Notes: generated by a model from the sequence alone, not told the origin. Positions 41,355 to 51,700 are shown, counted from the stretch's first letter. The stretch is DNA of 64,000 nt from Cherax quadricarinatus (GCF_038502225.1 NC_091382.1:12121395-12185394), one strand, 5' to 3'. Program-made: numbers and translations.

Positions 41355-41740
41355 ATCAGTTTTGTCAGGAAACAGAACTAGTGTTTCCTGACGCGGGTGT
41401 TAGTCATATGATGATGGAGCTTTCGGTCATCTGACCGAGGCCTTCCACTGGCTTACCAGTCCACCTCTTTAAAAATTATTGTTATGATTATAACCATTAG
41501 TACTGCATATTGGATGACCTAGAGTGTGAAACACGTTCAGCCTAACATATATTATCTGGGTATCTTTCCAGCAGCATATAAATGTAACTATGACCATAAT
41601 TCTTATAGGGGTGGACCGGTAAGCCAGTGGAAGGCCTCGATCAGATGACCAAAAGCTCCAACGTCGGGTCATCAACTAAGACCCGCGTCAGGAAACACTT
41701 GTCCTGTTTCCTGACGAACTTTACCGAACCTAACCACAGA
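41355..41740. mobile_element. Foldback (palindromic) element, arms of about 115 bp
   Basis: The left arm (41,362-41,470) contains TTTCGGTCATCTGACCGAGG and CTTACCAGTCCACCTC. The right arm (41,609-41,735) contains their reverse complement (GTGGACCGGTAAGCCAGTGG, CCTCGATCAGATGACC). Each outer end has GGAAACA-rich CAGGAAACAC/TGTTTCCTG. The central ~140 bp is unrelated AT-rich DNA with no ORF. A half copy is at 36,866. Confidence 0.7.
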
Positions 41741-41794
41741 CATCACCATGTAAATGTTCCTCCACACTTTCTATACACAATATTGTGCCGAGTG

Positions 41795-42012
41795 TGTCTT
41801 CCTTGAGGTGTGTGTCTCCCTTGATGTGTGTCTCCCTTGATGTGTGTGTCTCCCTTGAGGTGTGTGTCTCCCTTGAGGTGTGTGTCTCCCTTGAGGTGTG
41901 TCTCTCCCTTGAGGTGTGTGTCTCCCTTGATGTGTGTGTCTCCCTTGAGGTGTGTGTCTCCCTTGATGTGTGTCTCTCCCTTGATGTGTGTCTCCCTTGA
42001 TGTGTGTGTACT
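41795..42012. repeat. 18-bp minisatellite, about 12 units
   Basis: CTTGAGGTGTGTGTCTCC and CTTGATGTGTGTCTCC variants. It abuts the GTGTACTCACCTAATTG end of the LINE at 42,010 and may have grown from its GTGTGT end. Confidence 0.93.
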
Positions 42013-42290
42013 CACCTAATTGTGTTTGCAGGGGTCGAGATTCAGCTCCTGGCCCCGCCTCTTCACTGAGCTTTGTCATACCTCGTCTTAAAGCTATGTA
42101 TGGTTCCTGCCTCCACTACATCACTTGCTAGGCTATTCCACTTCCTGACGACTCTATGACTGAAGAAATACTTCCTAACATCCCTGTGACTCGTCTGAGT
42201 CTTCAGCTTCCAATTGTAACCCCTTGTTTCTGTCCCCTCTCTGGAACATCCTGTCTCTGTCCACCTGTCTCCCTTGATGTGTTTGCTGAG
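42010..42290 (-). mobile_element. LINE ORF2 C-terminus and 3' end (VVRKWNSL family)
   Basis: The minus strand codes GTETRGYNWKLKTQTSHRDV, then RKYFFSHRVVRKWNSLASDV, the end of ORF2 in a CR1/L2-type LINE. Its non-coding end is GAGCTGAATCTCGACCCCTG then CAAACACAATTAGGTGAGTA. That end resembles the 53-bp repeat at 45,816-47,018. Confidence 0.7.
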
Positions 42291-42409
42291 AGCAAGACTA
42301 TACATGCATGTGTGTTCTGTACATGTATCTCAGTATATATCAGAGTAGCAAAAAAAATACTGCTTACACCATACTGTCAAACATCCACCATAATGAACCT
42401 GTATCAACA

Positions 42410-42660
42410 TGCGGGGTCCTAGACTATTCAACATCTCACCAGAAGATATCAGAAACACGGCTGGAACAAGTGTAGAAGCCTTCAAGAGGAAACTGGGCAA
42501 GTATCTTCTTCAGGTGCCAGATCAACCAGACTGTGTTGGATATGTGAGGCAGCGGGCCTCCAGCAGCAACTGCCGGGTTGATCAGGCAAGCACCAGACGA
42601 ACCTGGCCCATGGCCGGGCTTAGAGAGTAGCGAGACTCTAGAAATTCTTCCAAAGGTATA
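42410..42660 (+). mobile_element. LINE ORF2 C-terminal end and tail (GYVR/GYVG family)
   Basis: Codes RGPRLFNISPEDIRNTAGTS, KLGKYLLQVPDQPDCVGYVR and ASSSNCRVDQASTRRTWP, then the tail GAGAGTAGCGAGACTCTAGA and TTCTTCCAAAGGTAT. It is the same family as 15,340-15,610 in the opposite orientation. Confidence 0.7.
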
Positions 42661-42817
42661 TCATCAAAAGTTACAAACAAAAACTTTTCAAATATTTTTT
42701 CCTAGTTTTAATTCTAGTATCTTGGCTTTCAATAAATTTTCAGTATTTTCGGCATTTATTAAAATTCTTAAATATGCTATAAAGCATAAAAAAGGCATAA
42801 ATTAAAAAGAATTGTTT

Positions 42818-42907
42818 TTAGCCATGGTTTAAACCATTGGTTTAACCCAATGGTTTAAACCAATGGTTTAAACCATGGTTTAAACCATGGTTTAAACCAT
42901 GGTTTTA
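42818..42907. repeat. Self-complementary CCATGGTTTAAA repeat
   Basis: Units of 12-15 bp (CCATGGTTTAAA, CCAATGGTTTAAA), each a near-palindrome, so the whole tract can fold in many registers. Confidence 0.9.
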
Positions 42908-42920
42908 ATGTTTATTAGAA

Positions 42921-42958
42921 AACGTTTCAGTCCTGAGACCTCGAACACTTCAGAAGTA
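42921..42958 (-). mobile_element. Fourth hairpin family, left inverted copy
   Basis: The minus strand reads GAGGTCTCAGGACTGAAACG then TTTTCTAATAAACAT: hairpin, GAAACG, AATAAA. Its mirror partner is at 43,653-43,690. Confidence 0.5.
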
Positions 42959-42967
42959 ATCAATACC

Positions 42968-43620
42968 TGGAGTTTACCTGGAGACGGTTTCGGGGGTCAA
43001 CGCCCCCGCGGCTCGGTCTGAAACCAGGCCTCGTGGTAGATCAGGGTCTGATCAACCATGCTGTTACTGCTGGACGCACGTAAACCGACGTACGAGCCAC
43101 AGCCCGGTTGGTCAGGCACTGACTTTAGGTGCCTGTCCAGTATCTGCTTGAAGACAGTCAGGGGTTTATTGGTAATCCCCCTTATGTATGCTGGGAGGCA
43201 GTTGAACAGTCTTGGGCCCCTCACACTTATTGTGTTGACTCTTATTGTGCTAGTGACACCCCTGCCTTTCACTGGGGGAATGTTGCATCTCCTACAGAGT
43301 CTTTTGCTTTCATAGGGAGTGATTTTCTTGTGGAAGTTTAGTACTAATCCCTCTAGGATTTTCCAGGTGTACATTATCATGCATCTTTCTCGTCTGCGTT
43401 CCAGGGAATACAAATCAAGCGACTTCAACCGTTTCCAGTAATTTAAGTGGTTTATCGTAACTATGTGTGCCGTTAAAGTTCTCTGTACATTCTCCAGGTC
43501 AGGAATTTCTCCAGCCTTGAAGGGGGCAGTTAGTGTACAGCAATATTCCAGCCTAGAGAGAAGAAGCAATTTGAAGTGAATCATCATCATGAGCTTGGCG
43601 TCCCTAGTTTTGAAGGTTCT
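42968..43620 (-). mobile_element. LINE ORF2 C-terminal region, long open remnant
   Basis: Minus-strand coding from 43,620: TFKTRDAKLMMMIHFKLLLL, SRLEYCCTLTAPFKAGEI, ENVQRTLTAHI, ILEGLVLNFHKKITPYESKR, ISVRGPRLFNCLPAYIRGIT, then GYG-like GCGSYVGLRASSSNSMVDQ. It ends with CGTTGACCCCCGAAACCGTC on that strand. The ~200 residues are open with no frameshift, the longest C-terminal LINE remnant here. It is the same family as 28,540-29,000. Confidence 0.75.
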
Positions 43621-43652
43621 CAATATCCATCATTACCCATCCTATCATTTTT

Positions 43653-43690
43653 CTCGGTCCCAGGACCGAAACGTTTTCTAATAAATATGT
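43653..43690 (+). mobile_element. Fourth hairpin family, right inverted copy
   Basis: TCTCGGTCCCAGGACCGAAA then CGTTTTCTAATAAATATG. The stem CGGTCC/GGACCG is perfect. With 42,921-42,958 it encloses the LINE fragment. Confidence 0.5.
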
Positions 43691-43884
43691 CCTAAGTGCC
43701 TTTCTAAAATAAGTTTCCTAAACTGGAGGTGAAAAAAGCGAAGTTTAGTCTTACAAATCCTCTTTTAGCTCAAAGATTTTTAATTAAATTAACTCAACAC
43801 TCCACAGCCTCCTAGCTCATTCTTCCAGAATAATGTTGACTTAAAGATAAGAAAGTTATTTGGAAAATTAAAGCAACTCATAAT

Positions 43885-44035
43885 AACACAGTTGCAAACA
43901 AATCACAGAATGGGTGGGGCTGGAACCTATGGCGGGATGATTCCTATTAGACAGCTGGTCCAGTGGTTAGCACAATGGCCTGAGAGTTTAAGGACTCCCC
44001 AGCCAGGGGGTTCGACCCCCACCCATTGTGTGATT
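43885..44035 (+). mobile_element. tRNA-derived SINE of the family inserted at 26,896
   Basis: ACACAGTTGCAAACAAATCA, then CAGCTGGTCCAGTGGTTAGC (A-box-like), GGGGGTTCGACCCCCACCC (B-box-like) and GTGTGATTTG. Confidence 0.65.
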
Positions 44036-44244
44036 TGATATGAATAGGTAACTATGAATATTTGACCAGGATTATCAAGAAGCAGCAGATGCTGACATGA
44101 AAGAGGCGCTGAAGTTAGACAAGGAGAGGCAAAATGTGAAAAAAAGACAGTAGGCGAGTATTAAGACATACACTGAGGATATGTATCCTCAAGACATGTC
44201 TCAACGTATTTTCTGGCATATAAGGCGCACCGTTTTTTCCCGAC

Positions 44245-44415
44245 CATGGAGCTAAACTCTTCTCTAGGCTGAGTGACTGACCACCTCTGATACTGTTTCT
44301 CCATTACATCATCTTCATTTCGCCACTACACCTGCTACCTCTGTATCCGACTGAAAAAGCCTACTGTGTAGGCGAAACGTTGCAACAATAAAGAAACCCA
44401 ACTGTTGCACATGCA
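44245..44415 (+). mobile_element. Family-1 short element, copy H, 3' half
   Basis: CTAGGCTGAGTGACTGACCA, then GACTGAAAAAGCC-TACTGTGTA-GGCGAAACGTTGC at 44,349-44,383, AATAAAGAAACCC and CTGTTGCACATGCATCTTA. The CTGAAGA word is CTGAAAA here. Confidence 0.6.
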
Positions 44416-44639
44416 TCTTATTCATCCAGTCACATATACCTGGGCCTCTCTATCATCACACAATCGTGTGATTGGGATTCGCGTTTGGCAATATTCTCTG
44501 ATGAATAATCATGCAACGTTGCAAAATGAAGAATATGTCTATCAACCCGGCTTCATTTTGGTTAACATGCATCATGCACGCCACACTGATAGACGTGTGA
44601 GTGGTTTCCAGAATGCTACTGCTCCATCAGGCCAGCCAT

Positions 44640-44822
44640 GCGCCAGACTTCCTTATTACCTGCCTGATTAAGCCGGATGTTGCTGCCCGCTGCCACAAGG
44701 CCTGCACACCCATCATAACCTGACCAATCTGGCACATTTTACATACCTTTGATATACCTTTGAAGAGTTTCGAGAGTTTATCTACTCTCTGAACCCGGCC
44801 ATGGGCCAAGCTCGTCTGGAAC
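44640..44822 (-). mobile_element. Two LINE 3' fragments in tandem
   Basis: 44,822-44,745 (minus) carry GACGAGCTTGGCCCATGGCC and the GATAAACTCTCGAAACTCTT tail ending with two AAAGGTAT words. 44,735-44,640 then resemble the GYVG coding stretch again (CAGATTGGTCAGGTTATGAT, AATCAGGCAGG) in diverged form. Confidence 0.5.
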
Positions 44823-45048
44823 CTCACACCCTCCCCTCACACACATACCTCACACTCACCTCACACCTCACACACTCACCTCATACACTCACCTCACACT
44901 CACCACACACACACGTCACACACTCACCTCACACACGTCACACACCTCACCCTCACCTCACACACACTCACCTCACCTCACACACTCACCTCACACCTCG
45001 CACACTCACCTCGCACTCACCTCACCTCACACTCACCTCACACACACA
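44823..45048. repeat. CTCACCTCACA low-complexity tract
   Basis: Irregular CTCAC/CACAC/CTCACA repeat, C+A-only for most of its length. Confidence 0.9.
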
Positions 45049-45325
45049 GCTCCGTGGTTCCATCTCTGGTAAGGGTGGAAAACATTGAGCGTGTTTCCTT
45101 TTGACACCTGCTGTCACTGTTCACCTAGCAGCAAGTAGGTACCTGGGTGTTAGTCGACTGGTGTGGATCGCATCCAGGGGGACAAAATTAACCTAATTTG
45201 CGGGAAATGCTCAGCATAACAAGGGGCTTTCTATATAGCAGTATGTCACTGATGTCAGCTATGGTCTGTATACCTTGTACATGTACTGGTAGTAAATAAA
45301 GATTCTTATTATATTATCATTAAGG
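45046..45325 (+). mobile_element. SINE body and tail (family of 16,120)
   Basis: GGAAAACATTGAGCGTGTTT, CACCTAGCAGCAAGTAGGTA, GGGTGTTAGTCGACTGGTGT, GGGGGACAAAATTAACCTAA, then AATAAAGATTCTTATTAT. The tRNA-like head is mostly missing at the left (only CCGTGGTTCCATCTC is left). Confidence 0.65.
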
Positions 45326-45424
45326 GTTGGCAGACGATGTGGTAGTGTGAGCCGCCACCAGCTGACAAGATGACAACAGGATTCCTGGTTGGTTGGTCAT
45401 GTTTGTATTGAGCAAATATGTAAT

Positions 45425-45665
45425 ATACTCAGCACATGCTGAGCACTACTGAGCACTGCTGAACACTGGGCACTGTTGAGCACTGCTGAGCACTACTGAG
45501 CACCGAGCACTGCTGAACACTGGGCACTAAGCACTACTGAGCACTGCGGACTACTACTGAGCACTGACCTCTAAGCACTACTGAGCACAGTGGGCACTGC
45601 TGAGCACTAAGCACTACTGAGCACTGCGGAATACTACTGAGCACTGCTGAGCATTGAGCACTGCT
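45425..45665. repeat. GAGCACTRCT degenerate minisatellite
   Basis: GAGCACTGCT/GAGCACTACT units of about 10 bp with CACTGGGCACTAAGC interruptions; a block near 45,500-45,560 recurs near 45,590-45,640. Confidence 0.85.
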
Positions 45666-45815
45666 GACCTCACAATACTAGTAATAATAATAAGCTCTTG
45701 ATCCAGGGAATCGAAGCTACTCTTCCCTTCCTTGGATCAAACCTGATTGGAGCTCGCTTCCCAGGAGCTTTCTGATACCTACGAGTTCAGCGCATCGTCA
45801 TAACAGTAATAACAC

Positions 45816-47018
45816 AAGTACTGGCCCAAGTGAAGTTACAGGGGTCGAGTCTCCGCTCCCTAACAGGTACTGACCTAAGTGAAGTTACAGGGGTCGAGTC
45901 TCCGCTCCTTCACTAACAGGTACTGACCTAAGTGAAGGTACAGGGGTCGAGTCTCCGCTCCCTCACTAACAGGTACTGACCTAAGTGAAGTTACAGGGGT
46001 CGAGTCTCCGCTCCCTCACTAACAGGTACTGACCTAAGTGAAGTTACAGGGGTCGAGTCTCCGCTCCCTAACAGGTACTGACCTAAGTGAAGTTACAGGG
46101 GTCGAGTCTCCGCTACCTCACTAACAGGTACTGACCTAAGTGAAGTTACAGGGGTCGAGTCTCCGCTCCCTCACTAACAGGTACTGACCTAAGTGAAGGT
46201 ACAGGGGTCGAGTCTCCGCTCCCTCACTAACAGGTACTGACCTAAGTGAAGTTACAGGGGTCGAGTCTCCGCTCCCTCACTAACAGGTACTGACCTAAGT
46301 GAAGTTACAGGGGTCGAGTCTCCGCTCCCTCACTAACAGGTACTGACCTAAGAGAAATTACAGGGGTCGAGTCTCCGCTCCCTCACTAACAGGTACTGAC
46401 CTAAGTGAAGTTACAGGGGTCGAGTCTCCGCTCCCTCACTAACAGGTACTGACCTAAGTGAAGTTACAGGGGTCGAGTCTCCGCTCCCTCACCAACAGGT
46501 ACTGACCTAAGTGAAGTTACAGGGGTCGAGTCTCCGCTCCCTCACTAACAGGTACTGACCTAAGAGAAATTACAGGGGTCGAGTCTCCGCTCCCTCACTA
46601 ACAGGTACTGACCTAAGTGAAGTTACAGGGGTCGAGTCTCCGCTCCCTCACTAACAGGTACTGACCTAAGTGAAGTTACAGGGGTCGAGTCTCCGCTCCT
46701 TCATTAACAGGTACTGACCTAAGTGAAGTTACAGGGGTCGAGTCTCCGCTCCTTCTCTAACAGGTACTGACCTAAGTGAAGTTACAGGGGTCGAGTCTCC
46801 GCTCCCTCACTAACAGGTACTGACCTAAGTGAAGTTACAGGGGTCGAGTCTCCGCTTCCTCACTAACAGGTACTGACCTAAGTGAAGGTACAGGGGTCGA
46901 GTCTCCGCTCCCTCACTAACAGGTACTGACCTAAGTGAAGTTACAGGGGTCGAGTCTCCGCTCCTTCACTAACAGGTACTGACCTAAGTGAAGTTACAGG
47001 GGTCGAGTCTCCGCTCCT
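45816..47018. repeat. 53-bp minisatellite, about 22 units, LINE-derived sequence
   Basis: Unit AACAGGTACTGACCTAAGTG plus AAGTTACAGGGGTCGAGTCT and CCGCTCCCTCACT. The segment CCTAAGTGAAGTTACAGGGG-TCGAG...GCTCC parallels CCTAATTGTGTTTGCAGGGG-TCGAG...GCTCC of the LINE 3' end at 42,010-42,050. Confidence 0.93.
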
Positions 47019-47044
47019 AGTAACCACCCTTCACACTGCCCCTT

Positions 47045-47430
47045 CCACCTATTGTACCTGTCCCTTCCATTTGTTGTACCTGTCAATTCCATCTGTTGTA
47101 CCTGTCCCTTCCACCTGTTGTACCTGTCTCTTCCATCTGTTGTACCTGTCCCTTCCATCTGTTGTGCCTGTCCCTTCCCTCTGTTGTACCTGTCCCTTCC
47201 ATCTGTTGTACCTGTCCCTTCCATCTGTTGTACCTGCCCCTTCCATCTGTTGTACCCGTCCCTTCCATCTGTTGTACCTGTCCCTTCCACCTGTTGTACC
47301 TGTCCCTTCCACCTGTTGTACCCGTCCCTTCCACCTGTTGTACCCGTCCCTTCCACCTGTTGTACCTGTCCCTTCCACCTGTTGTACCTGCCCCTTCCAT
47401 CTGCTTTACCTGTTCCTTCAACTTGTGTTC
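47045..47430. repeat. 22-bp minisatellite, about 17 units, SINE-derived sequence
   Basis: Unit CTGTTGTACCTGTCCCTTCC plus AT/AC. It runs directly into a SINE body remnant at 47,400-47,500, and its unit resembles the CCTTACACCTGTTGTCCTG stretch of the SINE at 16,310-16,330. Open frames on both strands are artefacts of the stop-free unit. Confidence 0.92.
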
Positions 47431-47500
47431 CCCTGCTCTCCTAGCAGTAGCTACCATGGCGCTAACAGACTGTTGTGGGTGGCATCCTGGGGAAGACAGT
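47400..47500 (+). mobile_element. SINE remnant following the 22-bp array
   Basis: CTGCTCTCCTAGCAGTAGCT, then GACTGTTGTGGGTGGCATCC and TGGGGAAGAC match the CACCTAGCAG...GACTGGTGTGG...GCATCC part of the SINE at 45,110-45,180. Confidence 0.5.
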
Positions 47501-47554
47501 ATCTATGGAATTCACCAGAAAGAGATCCCCGAAGGATCCCTTTAAAGTCCTTTA

Positions 47555-47640
47555 AGATCCAGTTTCTAAACCAGGAATCCTGGTGGATTAGGGTCTAATC
47601 AACCAGGCTGTTACTGCTGGCCACACGCAGTCCAGCATGT
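47555..47640 (-). mobile_element. LINE 3' end fragment
   Basis: The plus strand reads AACCAGGAATCCTGGTGGAT then TCAACCAGGCTGTTACTGCT, the reverse complement of the GYVG family's Asn-Ser-Leu-Val-Asp-Gln coding end. Confidence 0.5.
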
Positions 47641-47641
47641 G

Positions 47642-48477
47642 GTGGTAACCCAGGGTTAATCACTCTCCTGTGGTAACCCAGGGTTAAGTGTCCTTCTGTG
47701 GTTACCCAAGGTTAATTGTCCTCCTGTGATAATCCAGGGTTAATTGTCCTCTTGTGATAACCCAGGGTTAATTGTCCTCCTGTGATAACCCAGGGTTAAC
47801 TGTCCTCTTGTGATAACCCAGGGTTAATTGTCCTCTGTGATAACCCAGGGTCAATTGTCCTCTGTGATAACCCAGGGTCAACTGTCCTCCTGTGATAACC
47901 CAGGGTTAATTGTCCTCTGTGATAACCCAGGGTTAACTGTCCTATGATAACCCAGGGTTAACTGTCCTCCTGTGATAACCCAGGGTTAACTGTCCTCCTG
48001 TTATAACCCAAGGTTAATTGTCCTCTGTGATAACCCAGGGTTAACTGTCCTCCTGTGATAACCCAGGGTTAATTGTCCTCTGTGATAACCCAGGGTTAAT
48101 TGTTCTCTGTGATAACCCAAGGTTAACTGTCCTCCTGTGATAACCCAAGGTTAATTGTCCTCTGTGATAACCCAGGGTTAACTGTCCTCCTGTGATAACC
48201 CAGGGTTAACTGTCCTCCTGTGGTAAGCCAGGGTTAACTGTCCTCCTGTGATAACCCAGGGTTAACTGTCCTCCTGTGATAACCCAGGGTTAACTGTCCT
48301 CCTGTGATAACCCAGGGTTAACTGTCCTCCTGTGGTAAGCCAGGGTTAATTGTCCTCCTGTGATAACCCAGGGTTAACTGTCCTCCTGTGGTAACCCAGG
48401 GTTAACTGTCCTCCTGTGATAACCCAGGGTTAACTGTCCTCCTATGATAACCCAGGGTTAATTGTCCTCCTGTGGTG
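47642..48477. repeat. 25/28-bp minisatellite, about 30 units
   Basis: Unit CTGTGATAACCCAGGGTTAA plus CTGTCCTC; units without CTC or with GGTAAGCC also occur. The GGTTAA/AACCC words are part of the unit and are not a telomere repeat. Confidence 0.93.
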
Positions 48478-48761
48478 AACTTGTCACATCATCATCCAGC
48501 AAGTACACTGTACAATGTTGAGATCTTTAGTTGTGAACTTGTCACATTATCTCCCCATCCATTAACTTCAGTCAACAGTTTTAGTCTCTTCTTCTCTCCA
48601 TCACCGCCGCCTTGGAGAGGTTTTACTACCTTGTCTTAAGTTTTTTCTCTATCTTCGTGGTGAGAAGTTTTTGTCTGTTTTTCCATTTGCATTTCTGATG
48701 GAAAAAAAAAAGGCTGAGTTGCGTTCCATGGGAAAGTTTTTAATGTTTTGTTTGTGGCTTG

Positions 48762-51700
48762 CTAGTAGTGTCTGCTAGTAGTGTCTGCTAGTAGTGTCTG
48801 CTAGTAGTGTCTGCTAGTAGTGTCTGGGAGTACCAGAGGTGCGTGACCGAGTGAGTCTGTTGCTAGTAGTGTCTGGGAGGAAGTACCAGAGGTGCGTGAC
48901 CGAGTGAGTCTGTTGCTAGTAGTGTCTGGGAGGAAGTACCAGAGGTGCGTGACCGAGTGAGTCTGTTGCTAGTAGTGTCTGGGAGGGAGTACCAGAGGTG
49001 CGTGACCGAGTGAGTCTGTTGCTAGTAGTGTCTGGGAGGAAGTACCAGAGGTGCGTGACCGAGTGAGAGTCTGTTGCTAGTAGTGTCTGGGAGGAAGTAC
49101 CAGAGGTGCGTGACCGAGTGAGTCTGTTGCTAGTAGTGTCTGGGAGGAAGTACCAGAGGTGCGTGACCGAGTGAGTCTGTTGCTAGTAGTGTCTGGGAGG
49201 AAGTACCAGAGGTGCGTGACCGAGTGAGTCTGTTGCTAGTAGTGTCTGGGAGGAAGTACCAGAGGTGCGTGACCGAGTGAGTCTGTTGCTAGTAGTGTCT
49301 GGGAGGAAGTACCAGAGGTGCGTGACCGAGTGAGTCTGTTGCTAGTAGTGTCTGGGAGGAAGTACCAGAGGTGCGTGACCGAGTGAGTCTGTTGCTAGTA
49401 GTGTCTGGGAGGAAGTACCAGAGGTGCGTGACCGAGTGAGTCTGTTGCTAGTAGTGTCTGGGAGTACCAGAGGTGCGTGACCGAGTGAGTCTGTTGCTAG
49501 TAGTGTCTGGGAGGAAGTACCAGAGGTGCGTGACCGAGTGAGAGTCTGTTGCTAGTAGTGTCTGGGAGGAAGTACCAGAGGTGCGTGACCGAGTGAGTCT
49601 GTTGCTAGTAGTATCTGGGAGGAAGTACCAGAGGTGCGTGACCGAGTGAGTCTGTTGCTAGTAGTGTCTGGGAGGAAATACCAGAGGTGCGTGACCGAGT
49701 GAGTCTGTTGCTAGTAGTGTCTGGGAGGAAGTACCAGAGGTGCGTGACCGAGTGAGTCTGTTGCTAGTAGTGTCTGGGAGGGAGTACCAGAGGTGCGTGA
49801 CCGAGTGAGTCTGTTGCTAGTAGTGTCTGGGAGGAAGTACCAGAGGTGCGTGACCGAGTGAGTCTGTTGCTAGTAGTGTCTGGGAGGGAGTACCAGAGGT
49901 GCGTGACCGAGTGAGTCTGTTGCTAGTAGTGTCTGGGAGGGAGTACCAGAGGTGCGTGACCGAGTGAGTCTGTTGCTAGTAGTGTCTGGGAGGAAGTACC
50001 AGAGGTGCGTGACCGAGTGAGTCTGTTGCTAGTAGTGTCTGGGAGGGAGTACCAGAGGTGCGTGACCTAGTGAGTCTGTTGCTAGTAGTGTCTGGGAGGA
50101 AGTACCAGAGGTGCGTGACCGAGTGAGAGTCTGTTGCTAGTAGTGTCTGGGAGGAAGTACCAGAGGTGCGTGACCGAGTGAGTCTGTTGCTAGTAGTGTC
50201 TGGGAGGAAGTACCAGAGGTGCGTGACCAAGTGAGTCTGTTGCTAGTAGTGTCTGGGAGGAAGTACCAGAGGTGCGTGACCGAGTGAGTCTGTTGCTAGT
50301 AGTGTCTGGGAGGAAGTACCAGAGGTGCGTGACCGAGTGAGAGTCTGTTGCTAGTAGTGTCTGGGAGGGAGTACCAGAGGTGCGTGACCGAGTGAGTCTG
50401 TTGCTAGTAGTGTCTGGGAGGGAGTACCAGAGGTGCGTGACCGAGTGAGTCTGTTGCTAGTAGTGTCTGGGAGGGAGTACCAGAGGTGCGTGACCGAGTG
50501 AGTCTGTTGCTAGTAGTGTCTGGGAGGAAGTACCAGAGGTGCGTGACCGAGTGAGTCTGTTGCTAGTAGTGTCTGGGAGGAAGTACCAGAGGTGCGTGAC
50601 CGAGTGAGTCTGTTGCTAGTAGTGTCTGGGAGGAAGTACCAGAGGTGCGTGACCGAGTGAGTCTGTTGCTAGTAGTGTCTGGGAGGGAGTACCAGAGGTG
50701 CGTGACCGAGTGAGTCTGTTGCTAGTAGTGTCTGGGAGGAAGTACCAGAGGTGCGTGACCGAGTGAGTCTGTTGCTAGTAGTGTCTGGGAGGAAGTACCA
50801 GAGGTGCGTGACTGAGTGAGTCTGTTGCTAGTAGTGTCTGGGAGGGAGTACCAGAGGTGCGTGACCGAGTGAGTCTGTTGCTAGTAGTGTCTGGGAGGAA
50901 GTACCAGAGGTGCGTGACCGAGTGAGTCTGTTGCTAGTAGTGTCTGGGAGGAAGTACCAGAGGTGCGTGACCGAGTGAGTCTGTTGCTAGTAGTGTCTGG
51001 GAGGAAGTACCAGAGGTGCGTGACCGAGTGAGTCTGTTGCTAGTAGTGTCTGGGAGGAAGTACCAGAGGTGCGTGACCGAGTGAGTCTGTTGCTAGTAGT
51101 GTCTGGGAGGGAGTACCAGAGGTGCGTGACCGAGTGAGTCTGTTGCTAGTAGTGTCTGGGAGGAAGTACCAGAGGTGCGTGACCGAGTGAGTCTGTTGCT
51201 AGTAGTGTCTGGGAGGGAGTACCAGAGGTGCGTGACCGAGTGAGTCTGTTGCTAGTAGTGTCTGGGAGGAAGTACCAGAGGTGCGTGACCGAGTGAGTCT
51301 GTTGCTAGTAGTGTCTGGGAGGAAGTACCAGAGGTGCATGACTGAGTGAGAGTCTGTTGCTAGTAGTGTCTGGGAGGAAGTACCAGAGGTGCGTGACCGA
51401 GTGAGTCTGTTGCTAGTAGTGTCTGGGAGGAAGAACCAGAGGTGCCTGACCGAGTGAGTCTGTTGCTAGTAGTGTCTGGGAGGAAGTACCAGAGGTGCGT
51501 GACCGAGTGAGTCTGTTGCTAGTAGTGTCTGGGAGGGAGTACCAGAGGTGCGTGACCGAGTGAGTCTGTTGCTAGTAGTGTCTGGGAGGAAGTACCAGAG
51601 GTGCGTGACCGAGTGAGTCTGTTGCTAGTAGTGTCTGGGAGGAAGTACCAGAGGTGCGTGACCGAGTGAGAGTCTGTTGCTAGTAGTGTCTGGGAGGGAG

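Noticed and set aside
47642..48477. Telomeric repeat (AACCC/GGGTTAA words)
   Set aside because: The words are part of a 25-28-bp unit. The arthropod telomere unit TTAGG is not tandemly present.
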